Origin: Acidobacteriota bacterium | GTDB lineage: Bacteria; Acidobacteriota; Terriglobia; Terriglobales; Acidobacteriaceae | NCBI GenBank assembly: GCA_021810815.1 | Contig: JAJZHR010000158.1 | Span: forward strand, 1-6,140 | Length of the DNA stretch: 6,140 nt | Direction of reading: 5' to 3' | Shown: piece by piece, positions 1 to 6,140 of the stretch | How positions within the stretch are numbered: the first letter of the stretch is position 1 | Layout: each line of letters begins with the position of its first letter | Made by a program: the position numbers and the translations under genes | Notes under the pieces: generated by a model | What the model was told of the DNA's origin: nothing | The model's database searches: none | What the model saw: the letters and a program-made list of their open reading frames with translations, nothing else

Positions 1-1689
1 CCTCCTTCTCGGCACCCAGGCTCCATTCTCAAAGAACTCCTCGTCGATACTCTCGATGCCAACGATGGGTGGCCCAGGCTCGTCTGTCGAGAAGGCGACC
101 TGCGCATCTCCGCTGCCGATCGCCAGAAATTCGTTTGGAGCTGTTTGAAGGAACATTACGCCGGTGCGTGCTCTGGCTACGGATGCGCTTCCGGCCCTGG
201 TGATGGTAGCTGTGTAGTCACCAATGGATACCCTTGCAGAGCGTTGCGCGTCGCCTTCGATAAGTGCTGCAGTGAGACCTCCTGATTCCTGCTTTTCCAG
301 AATCATAGGCGCGAGCCTGGACAGATCGGTGTACATATAGCTCAAGGCGCTGCTATCCATGTGCTCTGTTGGATTGGTGATGCCCGCAAGATCAAGTGGA
401 ACGTTGCCTTGATCATCGATGCCAAACGCAGAGAAGCCTATGGCTGACAAGCGACCAATGGCGTAGAGCGCATTGGCGGCTCCGGCTGCGCCGCCTTGTG
501 CCTCTGGTATGAACAGTGGGTTGCCGGGGCGCGCGTACCAGTTCGCCCATTGCGCAAATTCATTGAAGTAGATGTCGGGAGAAAAGAAATCGAGAGATGG
601 CGCTCCCGCGCGCCACAGATCCATCGAATGCGGCAGCGGGCCGCCGCTGTTATATTGTCCCGGCTCGTAGTTTGGCCGAATCAACGCAGCATTCGCGTAC
701 ATCGGTATCGGATATTCCGCCTTGCCTGCTGCTGCTACGTGCTCGATGTAGGTGGCGTAGTGCCATGCCATGAAGAGGTCGTCTGTCAGAGGAGTCTTGC
801 CGAATACTTCCTGCCATGTCCCTGCAGACTTGGCACCTTCCGCCTCCCAGGCTGCGCGAAGCTCCGGGTTCAATGCCGTGCGGTGCTTCTCAAGATAGTT
901 GGTGAGGGTTGAGGGCACAGCAGCAATGAAAGAAGCATTGGCGGCAGGTGAATGGTCCCGCGATTCCGGGATCACCCCAACCTCATTTTCGACCTGCACC
1001 ATCAGGACGGTATGCGCATTCCCATCCGCGTCTCTCAGGTGGCGCATCAGATTCGCGAAGGCATGCGCATCCGCGTCCCGGACAGCCGTGCTGAAAGGAG
1101 ATAGCCGCTCTGTGCCCATGCCATTGCTCATCTGGACGCGGGGGAAGCGCTCAGTATTCGTCTTGACCCATGCCGGCGCGTAACTGGAATACGTGTTCTT
1201 CCAGGCACCAAACCACAGAACTACAAGTTTGAGATGGTTCCTGCGGGCGCCTTCGAGGAGACCATCCACGCAACTGAAATCGAATTTTCCTTCCTCAGGT
1301 TCGATCATCTCCCAAGCGACGGGCAACAACACCGTGTTCAGGTGCATCGCGACCAGCCGCGGCCAGACGGACTTCATATATTCGATGCTGGACGAGCTGG
1401 AGTTATGCAGCTCTCCTCCGAGCACCAGAAAGGGTTTGCCATCAACCATGAGTTGGGTCGCGCTCCCGCGTTTCTCAAGATGTGGCATGCCTCCTGTAAC
1501 AGATGTCGGAGGAATCGAGGAAGCCCCAGGCTTCCCGCCCAGAGAGGGCGCTCCGTTACCGGCTGCCTCGCTGTGCCGTTCAGCCATATTAGAGGCCGGC
1601 GCTTGAGAATGACCTGTGGCAAACGGAGAAACTGCAAGAAGGATGGATAAGAGCGAAGTCCGAAGACGATAGAGCACTAGCAACTCCAT
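1..1689 (-). CDS. Secreted GH35-family beta-galactosidase with DUF5597-like C-terminal domain (3' end cut by window)
   Basis: Reading from the ATG at 1689 the frame is open for 563 codons to the window edge. The product should hydrolyse terminal beta-galactosides outside the cytoplasm. Residues 1-30 look like a signal peptide (basic YRLR, then hydrophobic LLSILLAV, probable cut after SQA30). A Ser/Gly/Pro-rich linker leads into the barrel, which opens with VDGKPFLVLGGELHNSS (82-98). VQVENEVG (231-238) fits the clan GH-A acid/base motif, with Glu236 after Asn as catalytic acid/base. FIPEAQGG (393-400) supplies the likely nucleophile Glu396. Residues from about 430 resemble DUF5597; the ending FFENGAWVP suggests only a few dozen residues are missing. 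Relatives with this architecture include Bgl35A of Cellvibrio japonicus, a xyloglucan-active enzyme, but the substrate here is inferred. No good Shine-Dalgarno precedes the ATG (nearest AGG is about 16 nt away). The gene lies 177 bp downstream of the receptor gene on the same strand, so co-transcription is plausible. Confidence 0.9.
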   Translation of the reverse strand, partial: MELLVLYRLRTSLLSILLAVSPFATGHSQAPASNMAERHSEAAGNGAPSLGGKPGASSIPPTSVTGGMPHLEKRGSATQLMVDGKPFLVLGGELHNSSSSSIEYMKSVWPRLVAMHLNTVLLPVAWEMIEPEEGKFDFSCVDGLLEGARRNHLKLVVLWFGAWKNTYSSYAPAWVKTNTERFPRVQMSNGMGTERLSPFSTAVRDADAHAFANLMRHLRDADGNAHTVLMVQVENEVGVIPESRDHSPAANASFIAAVPSTLTNYLEKHRTALNPELRAAWEAEGAKSAGTWQEVFGKTPLTDDLFMAWHYATYIEHVAAAGKAEYPIPMYANAALIRPNYEPGQYNSGGPLPHSMDLWRAGAPSLDFFSPDIYFNEFAQWANWYARPGNPLFIPEAQGGAAGAANALYAIGRLSAIGFSAFGIDDQGNVPLDLAGITNPTEHMDSSALSYMYTDLSRLAPMILEKQESGGLTAALIEGDAQRSARVSIGDYTATITRAGSASVARARTGVMFLQTAPNEFLAIGSGDAQVAFSTDEPGPPIVGIESIDEEFFENGAWVPRRR

Positions 1690-1711
1690 GCAGCGGTTGA
1701 GGTTACCTGGT

Positions 1712-1749
1712 GGAGCGGGACTCTCATCCCGCTCCGCTTGGATTTTTTT
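1712..1749 (+). terminator. GC-rich hairpin followed by T7 on the plus strand; also the hairpin upstream of the galactosidase start
   Basis: GGAGCGGGA (1712-1720) and TCCCGCTCC (1727-1735) form a perfect 9-bp stem with a six-base loop. On the plus strand the stem can be extended by G·U pairs and is followed, a few bases on, by seven T (1743-1749), resembling an intrinsic terminator for transcription running antisense to both neighbouring genes. On the minus strand, the direction of the genes, the order is reversed: an A7 run precedes the hairpin, whose far arm ends 22 bases before the galactosidase ATG. There it could affect access to the start. No plus-strand gene needing a terminator is visible. 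Confidence 0.35.
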
Positions 1750-1769
1750 GAGCGTTACCAGTGTGTCAG

Positions 1770-1787
1770 AAGCTCGCCCTTGAGCTT
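1770..1787 (-). repeat. Small hairpin in the intercistronic gap
   Basis: AAGCTC (1770-1775) and GAGCTT (1782-1787) are reverse complements around a six-base loop. It is the middle one of three dyads between the receptor and galactosidase genes. On its own it is weak. Confidence 0.3.
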
Positions 1788-1797
1788 AGACGGAGTG

Positions 1798-1845
1798 TTC
1801 GTTGGCATTGGAACCTGTGATGATGCCGAAATGCATGCCAACGAA
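1798..1845 (-). repeat. 11-bp inverted repeat just after the receptor stop codon
   Basis: TTCGTTGGCAT (1798-1808) and ATGCCAACGAA (1835-1845) are perfect reverse complements with a 26-base loop. On the minus strand the stem begins 21 bases after the receptor stop. No T-tract follows it in that direction, so it is not a standard intrinsic terminator. It could protect the 3' end of the receptor message or help set relative expression of receptor and galactosidase. Another ATGCC within the loop allows an alternative pairing. Confidence 0.5.
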
Positions 1846-1866
1846 GCCGCGACTGTGCTTCTCGCG

Positions 1867-4800
1867 CTAGAACTTCACACTGGCCCCCAGCCACACGGTT
1901 CGATTGCCGGGATCCGGACCGAAGTAGCCGCCCGGCTGGGCGCCGCCGGTGATAACGCCGAAGTTGTTATTGGTGCCGGTGCTGCACAACTGCCCGCTGC
2001 TCCCTATCAGACCAGGAGTTGTGGCGCTTGCGGGACAAGAGGAGTTCGGGTTGGCGAAGTGAGGAGTGTTGGTGAGGCCGAAGGCGTCGGCTCGAACCTC
2101 GAGCGTGGCCCACTCCTTCACCTTGAAGTCACGCACCACGCTTAGGTTCGCGCTGAAGTAGCCTGGACCGCGGAACTCGTCGCGATTCGTGTTGCCGTAG
2201 TGAGCGGTAGCCGCGCTGGTAATCAGAGGGGCTGCAAAGGAGCTCGGGGCGAAGTATTCGCAGCTGGGGTCTCCCAGGGCACAGGTCACGCCTGTGCGCG
2301 GGGGCCTTCCATGCGTCAGGTGGAAATGGCCCACAAGGTCGGCCGTTTGTCCGGAGCCGTTCGCGTTCAGGTTGCCGCCCGCGCCGACCGTAAATGGCAC
2401 GCCGCTCATGGCGCTGATCACAGGGTTGATCAGCCAGCCACCGAGAATCGAGCCAGCGAAGCCGGTCTTCAACCATGGCCCGTCTTTCCCAAATGGCAGC
2501 GCCATCACGCCGGAGATCTCAAGATTGTTGGTCCGGTCGAAGCTGGCCGGCGCATAGTTCTTGCTCCAATACGCCGGATAGGGGAAGGCAAGCCCGCCCA
2601 GATCCTCATTGTCCGCGTAGCTCATCGCCTTGGACCACGTATAGACAACGTTGAGATTCGAGCCGCCGGCGAACCTGTAGGCCAATTGAGTCTGCAGCGA
2701 ATCGTAGCGGTTGTGCTTGAAGGGATTCAGCTCGTTGATCCCTCCGGTATAGTTCGCTCCGTACTTCTGGCTCAGAAGGCCTCCCGCGCTGCCGGTGCCC
2801 GGCGCTGAAGCGTTGGCGTTCATATTCACGACCGGCCGCACCTCGTAGGTGCCGACGTAGCCAATGGTCAGCGTAAGGTTGTTCCGCAGCTCTTGCTCGA
2901 TGGTGGAGTTGTAGGAGTTGATGAACCCGCGTTTGAAGGGATTTGGAATGGTCGTCGTGCTGATGCTGGTCGGCAGCCGGATGGAGCCGGAACTCAGATT
3001 GGGCAGCGGCGCAAGCACGATTCCGGTTGGCACGGAGTAGCTTCCGCTACCCAGACCGGTGGCGTTCAGGCCTGTCAGGCTCGCTGCGGGAATGAAATCC
3101 GCAGGATTGGCCGGAACGTTGGTATCGAGGAGCACGGATGGATAGGAGTTCATAAGAACGTGCCAGGTGTACGGATCCTCGCTCATCCCATAGCCGGCCC
3201 GAACCACCGTCGTGGACGTAAGGCGATAGGCAGCGCCCAGGCGCGGCAGAAACTGTCCGAATCCCACGTCGATGCCGTCGTTGACCGGAACGTTGCCGTA
3301 TCCGCCGATGAGGACGTTCCCTGTGGCCAGGTCAAGATAGCGAAGCCCCTTGCCATTGTCGCTGTATCCGAAGGGGTAGAACTCCCAGCGCACTCCCAGC
3401 GTTAACGTCAGCTTGGGAGTCACCTGGTAATGGTCTTGCAGGTACCCCGCCCACTGCGACCAGCGCATCGCGGTCGGGTTGAAGAGAGCTCTTGCCTTGC
3501 CGGTTCCGCTGGGCAGGCCGAGAAGGAAATCTGCCCAGGAATGAAACCATGTCGGCGTGGACCCCTGCAGATCGCTGACGAAGCCATTGAACTCGAACGC
3601 ACCGCGGGGCTGTTGAAAGGTGCCGCCCTGCGGCTGGAAGTGGTTGATCTGGGCGTGGTTCCACTCAACTCCGCCACGGAAGGCATGCCTGCCCTTGTTC
3701 CAACTGACGTTCGCTCCGGTTACAAATTGCTGATCGCGGAACAGGAACGGGTTCGCGGGTTGGGCATTGCCCACGCTTGCGCCGATTTCATTGCCAGTGC
3801 CCGGAGGCGTACTGCCGGTGGGGAAGACGAAGCCAGGAAACCCGTTATAGAGGCTTGGGTCCCCGGTAGCGCCCGCGCCATTGGTCCCGGGGATATTCAA
3901 CTGGGTGAGTCCTCTTGCCGTACCGAGATCGAAGGTAGATCCCAGCCGCTGGCGGGTGAAGCCGAAGTTCCAATCGAGCAACAGAGCAGGGGTGAACGCG
4001 TGGGTGGCTCCAAGGCCGACGTTCTGGACCAGCCCGGGGGCGTTGCCAAGCTGCCCGCCATTGGTTGCATCTCCAACAGCGGCTCCAAGGAGAGGCGGGT
4101 CGAACGCCAGGGTCTTGGAAAAGCTGTAACGCCCGAACACCGTGGAGTCCTGGTTCGGCACATACGTGATCTTGAAGTCTGCGTTGTCGCGGTTGAAAAG
4201 AGCGGTTCCGCTGCCCGTCCAGTTGTTGGTGTCGTTGGCGGTTGAGAATTCCTGCGAAGCCAGGGGCTGCAACAACTGGACCATCGCCAGAGCGGCAGGA
4301 TCAATCCGGCCCGGGCAAATGACATTTGGCGTGCCGTTGCAGGAGACCTGCTTCTTGTTCGCTCCGTGCTGGTCGCCTGTCGCAGGGTCGTAGATGATAG
4401 GGCTTCCCGGCAGATTGCGGAAGTCGCCCTTCATCATCGCCGCAGTCGGAAGCGTCCGGGTATCTGGTCCTGCCAATTGCCGCTGCGTCGTGCGCTCATA
4501 GTCGCCAAAGAAGAACAGCTTGTCCTTTTTGATCGGGCCGCCGATGCCACCGCCAAACTGGTTCTGGTTGTTCCGGTTCTTCTTGGGATAGATCTTGGGG
4601 TCGGTCTGGAAGTAGTTCCGCGCCGCAAAGTTCTGGTCCGTGTGGTATTCGTGGGCTTCGCCGTGGAAGCGGTTGGTGCCTGACTTGATTTCCACATTGA
4701 CGGCGGCGCCGCCGGCCATTCCCTGCTCAGCATCGAACGAGTTGGTCACCACATTGACCGCCTGGATGGCGCCAGCCGGTGGAACGTAGGCCACATTGGC

Positions 4801-5547
4801 TGGCAGGTATGGAAACGAGTCCTGCGCTCCATCGATGCGCGTATTGACTCCCTGCTCCGAAAGCCCGTTCACGTTGGTATTGATCGCCCTCTGCGGGTTG
4901 CCGGCGAGCGAGTTGGTCTCCGCTGTCAATCCTGCGCCCGGGATAGTCCGCAGCAACTCCTGGAAGTTTGCTCCCTGGGAACCCATGATGGGCAGATTCT
5001 CGATCTGTCGCGACGTGATGTCGGTATGGACATCGGCGGTGTCGGTTTGCAGGAGCGGCGCCTCGGTGGTGACGATGACGTTTTGCGTCGCAGAGGCCAC
5101 CCTGAGTTGCGCGTCGACGCGGGCGATTTCATTTGCGAGGACAAGCACGCCGGAGGTTTCCTGCGTGGAGAAGCCTGTCCCGATGATGCTCACTTTGTAG
5201 GTGCCCGGAAGAAGGGCAGTGAAGCGATAGATGCCGCTTGAGTCGGAAGTCGTCGTCTGGCTGACTCCGGTTTGGACCCCCAATGCGGTTACATGGGCGC
5301 CGGACAATGCCGCACCGCTGGACTCGGTCACCGTGCCCGTAAGCGAGCCGTAAAGCACTTGGCAAAACGAGCTTGGCCCTGTTGCCAGAACGGCTAGCAA
5401 CAGGGCAAACAAGAATGCAAGCCGCAATCCTGCCCTCAGACGATTCTGCGTGCGAGCCATGGATGTAGGCTCGGGCTTCCCGCTGTTGACGAGAGAATAG
5501 ATCACTTGGGCCGGTTCAGTGCTGCTGAAGTTATGTTTCTGTGTCAT
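1867..5547 (-). CDS. TonB-dependent outer-membrane receptor with N-terminal carboxypeptidase-regulatory-like domain (Oar-like)
   Basis: A 1226-residue outer-membrane receptor that should import a ligand, here probably an oligosaccharide, using TonB/ExbBD energy. Residues 41-62 are a strongly hydrophobic export segment ending SSFCQ. Residues 67-150 form a carboxypeptidase-regulatory-like domain (GSLTGTV, SGIYRFTALLPGTYKV). NVIVTTEAP near 157-165 could be a TonB-box-like strand. The plug spans about 168-290 (ITSRQIENLP, NVNGLSEQGVNTRIDGAQ, FDAEQGMAGGAAVNVEIKSG). The rest is barrel, ending in the aromatic-terminated strand VWLGASVKF. Length and layout are usual for Acidobacteriota receptors; no SusD-like partner is present. 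The frame stays open upstream to 5982, but that part overlaps the divergent gene and looks unlike protein. The ATG at 5547 is chosen because GGAG sits six bases upstream. The alternative ATG at 5460 (Met30) would give a conventional short signal peptide but lacks a comparable ribosome site. The family call is firm; the ligand is unknown. Confidence 0.95.
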   Translation of the reverse strand: MTQKHNFSSTEPAQVIYSLVNSGKPEPTSMARTQNRLRAGLRLAFLFALLLAVLATGPSSFCQVLYGSLTGTVTESSGAALSGAHVTALGVQTGVSQTTTSDSSGIYRFTALLPGTYKVSIIGTGFSTQETSGVLVLANEIARVDAQLRVASATQNVIVTTEAPLLQTDTADVHTDITSRQIENLPIMGSQGANFQELLRTIPGAGLTAETNSLAGNPQRAINTNVNGLSEQGVNTRIDGAQDSFPYLPANVAYVPPAGAIQAVNVVTNSFDAEQGMAGGAAVNVEIKSGTNRFHGEAHEYHTDQNFAARNYFQTDPKIYPKKNRNNQNQFGGGIGGPIKKDKLFFFGDYERTTQRQLAGPDTRTLPTAAMMKGDFRNLPGSPIIYDPATGDQHGANKKQVSCNGTPNVICPGRIDPAALAMVQLLQPLASQEFSTANDTNNWTGSGTALFNRDNADFKITYVPNQDSTVFGRYSFSKTLAFDPPLLGAAVGDATNGGQLGNAPGLVQNVGLGATHAFTPALLLDWNFGFTRQRLGSTFDLGTARGLTQLNIPGTNGAGATGDPSLYNGFPGFVFPTGSTPPGTGNEIGASVGNAQPANPFLFRDQQFVTGANVSWNKGRHAFRGGVEWNHAQINHFQPQGGTFQQPRGAFEFNGFVSDLQGSTPTWFHSWADFLLGLPSGTGKARALFNPTAMRWSQWAGYLQDHYQVTPKLTLTLGVRWEFYPFGYSDNGKGLRYLDLATGNVLIGGYGNVPVNDGIDVGFGQFLPRLGAAYRLTSTTVVRAGYGMSEDPYTWHVLMNSYPSVLLDTNVPANPADFIPAASLTGLNATGLGSGSYSVPTGIVLAPLPNLSSGSIRLPTSISTTTIPNPFKRGFINSYNSTIEQELRNNLTLTIGYVGTYEVRPVVNMNANASAPGTGSAGGLLSQKYGANYTGGINELNPFKHNRYDSLQTQLAYRFAGGSNLNVVYTWSKAMSYADNEDLGGLAFPYPAYWSKNYAPASFDRTNNLEISGVMALPFGKDGPWLKTGFAGSILGGWLINPVISAMSGVPFTVGAGGNLNANGSGQTADLVGHFHLTHGRPPRTGVTCALGDPSCEYFAPSSFAAPLITSAATAHYGNTNRDEFRGPGYFSANLSVVRDFKVKEWATLEVRADAFGLTNTPHFANPNSSCPASATTPGLIGSSGQLCSTGTNNNFGVITGGAQPGGYFGPDPGNRTVWLGASVKF

Positions 5548-5553
5548 ATTTTT

Positions 5554-5557
5554 CTCC
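5554..5557 (-). promoter_or_regulatory. Ribosome binding site deciding the receptor start
   Basis: On the minus strand GGAG lies six bases upstream of the ATG at 5547, in the context TTCGGAGAAAAAT. This is normal Shine-Dalgarno spacing. The alternative in-frame ATG at 5460 has only a poor GAGCC about nine bases upstream, so 5547 is preferred even though it adds 29 residues before the basic and hydrophobic part of the signal peptide. Confidence 0.65.
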
Positions 5558-5676
5558 GAAAATGAACTGCACTGGCTATTGGAAGGTGCTTTGCGGCCCG
5601 ATAGGCACAGGCGGGGTGTTGAGGAAACTTGATTTAGTACGCGACCCGAACGATACGGAAGCGATGCGACGACAGG

Positions 5677-5696
5677 AATGGTACAGATGTACCATT
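5677..5696. promoter_or_regulatory. Perfect 9+9 bp palindrome, candidate operator
   Basis: Half-sites AATGGTACA and TGTACCATT are exact reverse complements separated by the dinucleotide GA. The symmetry stops at the flanking G/G pair. The site lies near the middle of the region between the divergent receptor and binding-protein genes, where a dimeric regulator could control both. The GGTAC...GTACC core recalls operators of some GntR-type regulators, but the family assignment is a guess and no regulator gene is in the window. Confidence 0.6.
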
Positions 5697-5698
5697 GC

Positions 5699-5711
5699 GT
5701 CGGCCGCCGAC
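5699..5711. repeat. GC-rich short dyad beside the main palindrome
   Basis: GTCGGC and GCCGAC are exact reverse complements around a single central C. The dyad begins two bases after the 5677-5696 palindrome. It could be a second protein site, but a 6-bp GC-rich dyad can arise by chance. Confidence 0.35.
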
Positions 5712-5714
5712 CGT

Positions 5715-5740
5715 TTGGCGAGATGGCAGGGAACCGCCAA
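5715..5740. repeat. Spaced inverted repeat TTGGCG-N14-CGCCAA
   Basis: Six-base arms at 5715-5720 and 5735-5740 are exact reverse complements with a 14-base spacer. It lies between the main palindrome and the start of the plus-strand gene, just upstream of the candidate -10 box. It may be a regulator site or a chance dyad. Confidence 0.3.
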
Positions 5741-5753
5741 GGCTGAAGCTCGA

Positions 5754-5759
5754 TATACT
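5754..5759 (+). promoter_or_regulatory. Candidate -10 box for the sugar-binding lipoprotein gene
   Basis: TATACT differs from the sigma70 consensus TATAAT at one position and lies about 60 bases upstream of the ATG at 5819. No recognisable -35 hexamer sits 16-18 bases further upstream, so the promoter would be weak or activator-dependent. No convincing promoter for the receptor was found in the same interval. Confidence 0.3.
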
Positions 5760-5818
5760 TTGCACCAATACTCAGCACCGGGTTGAGCAACGTCGAATTC
5801 CCGGGCGCAACCACAACT

Positions 5819-6140
5819 ATGAGCCGATTCAACACCATCGCATTGGTTCTCACGGTAGCCTGCGCGCAGATCGCCTGCGGTTGCCGCGAACAACCGCCTA
5901 CCGTAGGCGTGATCCCAAGGACTACCGGAACCTTGCTTTGGGAGCCGATGCACCTGGGCGTGGCGGAGGTCGCGCGAGCCAACGGATTGCACGTCTACTG
6001 GAATGCGCCTGCCGACGAAGGCGATACCGAGAAGCAACTCAGCCTCATCAGCCAATCGCTGAGCAGGCGATACCGGGGCTTGATCCTGGCACCCGATGAA
6101 ACACTTGCATCCCGAAGCCTTGTTCTACGGGCGGCAAAAG
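5819..6140 (+). CDS. Periplasmic sugar-binding (Peripla_BP_4/RbsB-like) lipoprotein, N-terminal part
   Basis: The frame starts at ATG 5819 and is open for 107 codons to the right edge. The product resembles the N-terminal lobe of a type 1 periplasmic binding protein of the ribose/galactose class. Residues 1-22 form a short hydrophobic export signal ending AQIACGC, so Cys20 (or Cys22) could be lipidated. After a short linker come the alternating elements of the fold: strand VGVIPRTTG (29-37), a helix around 43-55, strand LHVYWNAP (57-64), the helix EKQLSLISQSL (71-81) and strand GLILAPDE (87-94). Such proteins bind a monosaccharide or related ligand and pass it to an ABC importer or a sensor. 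Any partner would lie beyond the window. ATG was chosen because the signal peptide begins exactly there; an in-frame TTG lies at 5783 and no clear ribosome site is visible. The gene is divergent from the receptor across a 271-bp palindrome-bearing interval. A LacI-family regulator is unlikely because there is an export signal and no helix-turn-helix. Confidence 0.8.
   Translation, partial: MSRFNTIALVLTVACAQIACGCREQPPTVGVIPRTTGTLLWEPMHLGVAEVARANGLHVYWNAPADEGDTEKQLSLISQSLSRRYRGLILAPDETLASRSLVLRAAK

Noticed and set aside
496..1650. Several plus-strand frames and one minus-strand frame (1374-1637) over the galactosidase gene
   Set aside because: They overlap a continuous GH35 reading frame with identifiable catalytic motifs. 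Their products are Arg/Pro-rich and unrecognisable, so they are shadows.
1738..2145. 135-codon plus-strand frame spanning the intercistronic gap and the 3' end of the receptor gene
   Set aside because: More than half is antisense to the conserved C-terminal strands of the receptor. There is no convincing ribosome site, and the translation resembles no family known to me.
3430..4245. 271-codon plus-strand open frame inside the receptor gene
   Set aside because: It is antisense to the barrel-coding region, has no recognisable domain or ribosome site, and antisense frames of this length are common in GC-rich genes.
5634..5639. TACTAA on the minus strand as a -10 box for the receptor gene
   Set aside because: It matches only three of six consensus positions and has no plausible -35 at the right spacing, so it is not annotated.
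5795..5805. Adjacent EcoRI and SmaI sites (GAATTCCCGGG) resembling a cloning linker
   Set aside because: No further vector sequence flanks it and the surrounding sequence fits a natural intergenic region, so this is most likely coincidence.
5548..5982. In-frame open extension of 145 codons upstream of the receptor start, giving a 1371-residue reading
   Set aside because: It overlaps the regulatory region and the start of the divergent lipoprotein gene. Its translation has no domain-like character, and a good ribosome site marks 5547. The openness is best explained by GC-rich sequence.

Overview
The window looks like a piece of a carbohydrate-utilisation locus from an Acidobacteriota-type bacterium, most likely of the Terriglobia. 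That placement is an inference. It rests on the moderately high GC content and on the large receptor, which carries an N-terminal carboxypeptidase-regulatory-like (Ig-like) domain, a plug and a very long barrel, the 'Oar-like' architecture that is greatly expanded in that phylum. Only three real genes are present, two of them cut by the window edges. The remaining open frames are antisense or out-of-frame shadows of these genes.

Layout. Positions 1-1689 (minus strand) encode nearly all of a secreted GH35-type beta-galactosidase with a DUF5597-like C-terminus; its last residues lie beyond the left edge. Positions 1690-1866 are a 177-bp intercistronic gap unusually rich in inverted repeats. Positions 1867-5547 (minus strand) encode a complete TonB-dependent receptor of 1226 residues. 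Positions 5548-5818 are a 271-bp divergent regulatory region with a perfect 9+9 bp palindrome and two weaker neighbouring dyads. Positions 5819-6140 (plus strand) hold the start of a periplasmic sugar-binding (Peripla_BP/RbsB-like) lipoprotein that runs off the right edge. No stretch longer than 300 bases lacks a gene. No tRNA, rRNA, CRISPR array or insertion sequence was seen.

How the genes may work together (inference). The receptor would import an oligosaccharide across the outer membrane using TonB energy. The co-oriented beta-galactosidase would remove terminal galactose, for example from xyloglucan-type or other galactosylated plant oligosaccharides. The divergently expressed binding protein would capture a sugar in the periplasm for transport or sensing. 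The central palindrome between the divergent genes is the best candidate for a shared operator. Nothing here amounts to a clearly new system. The most distinctive parts are the two non-coding intervals.
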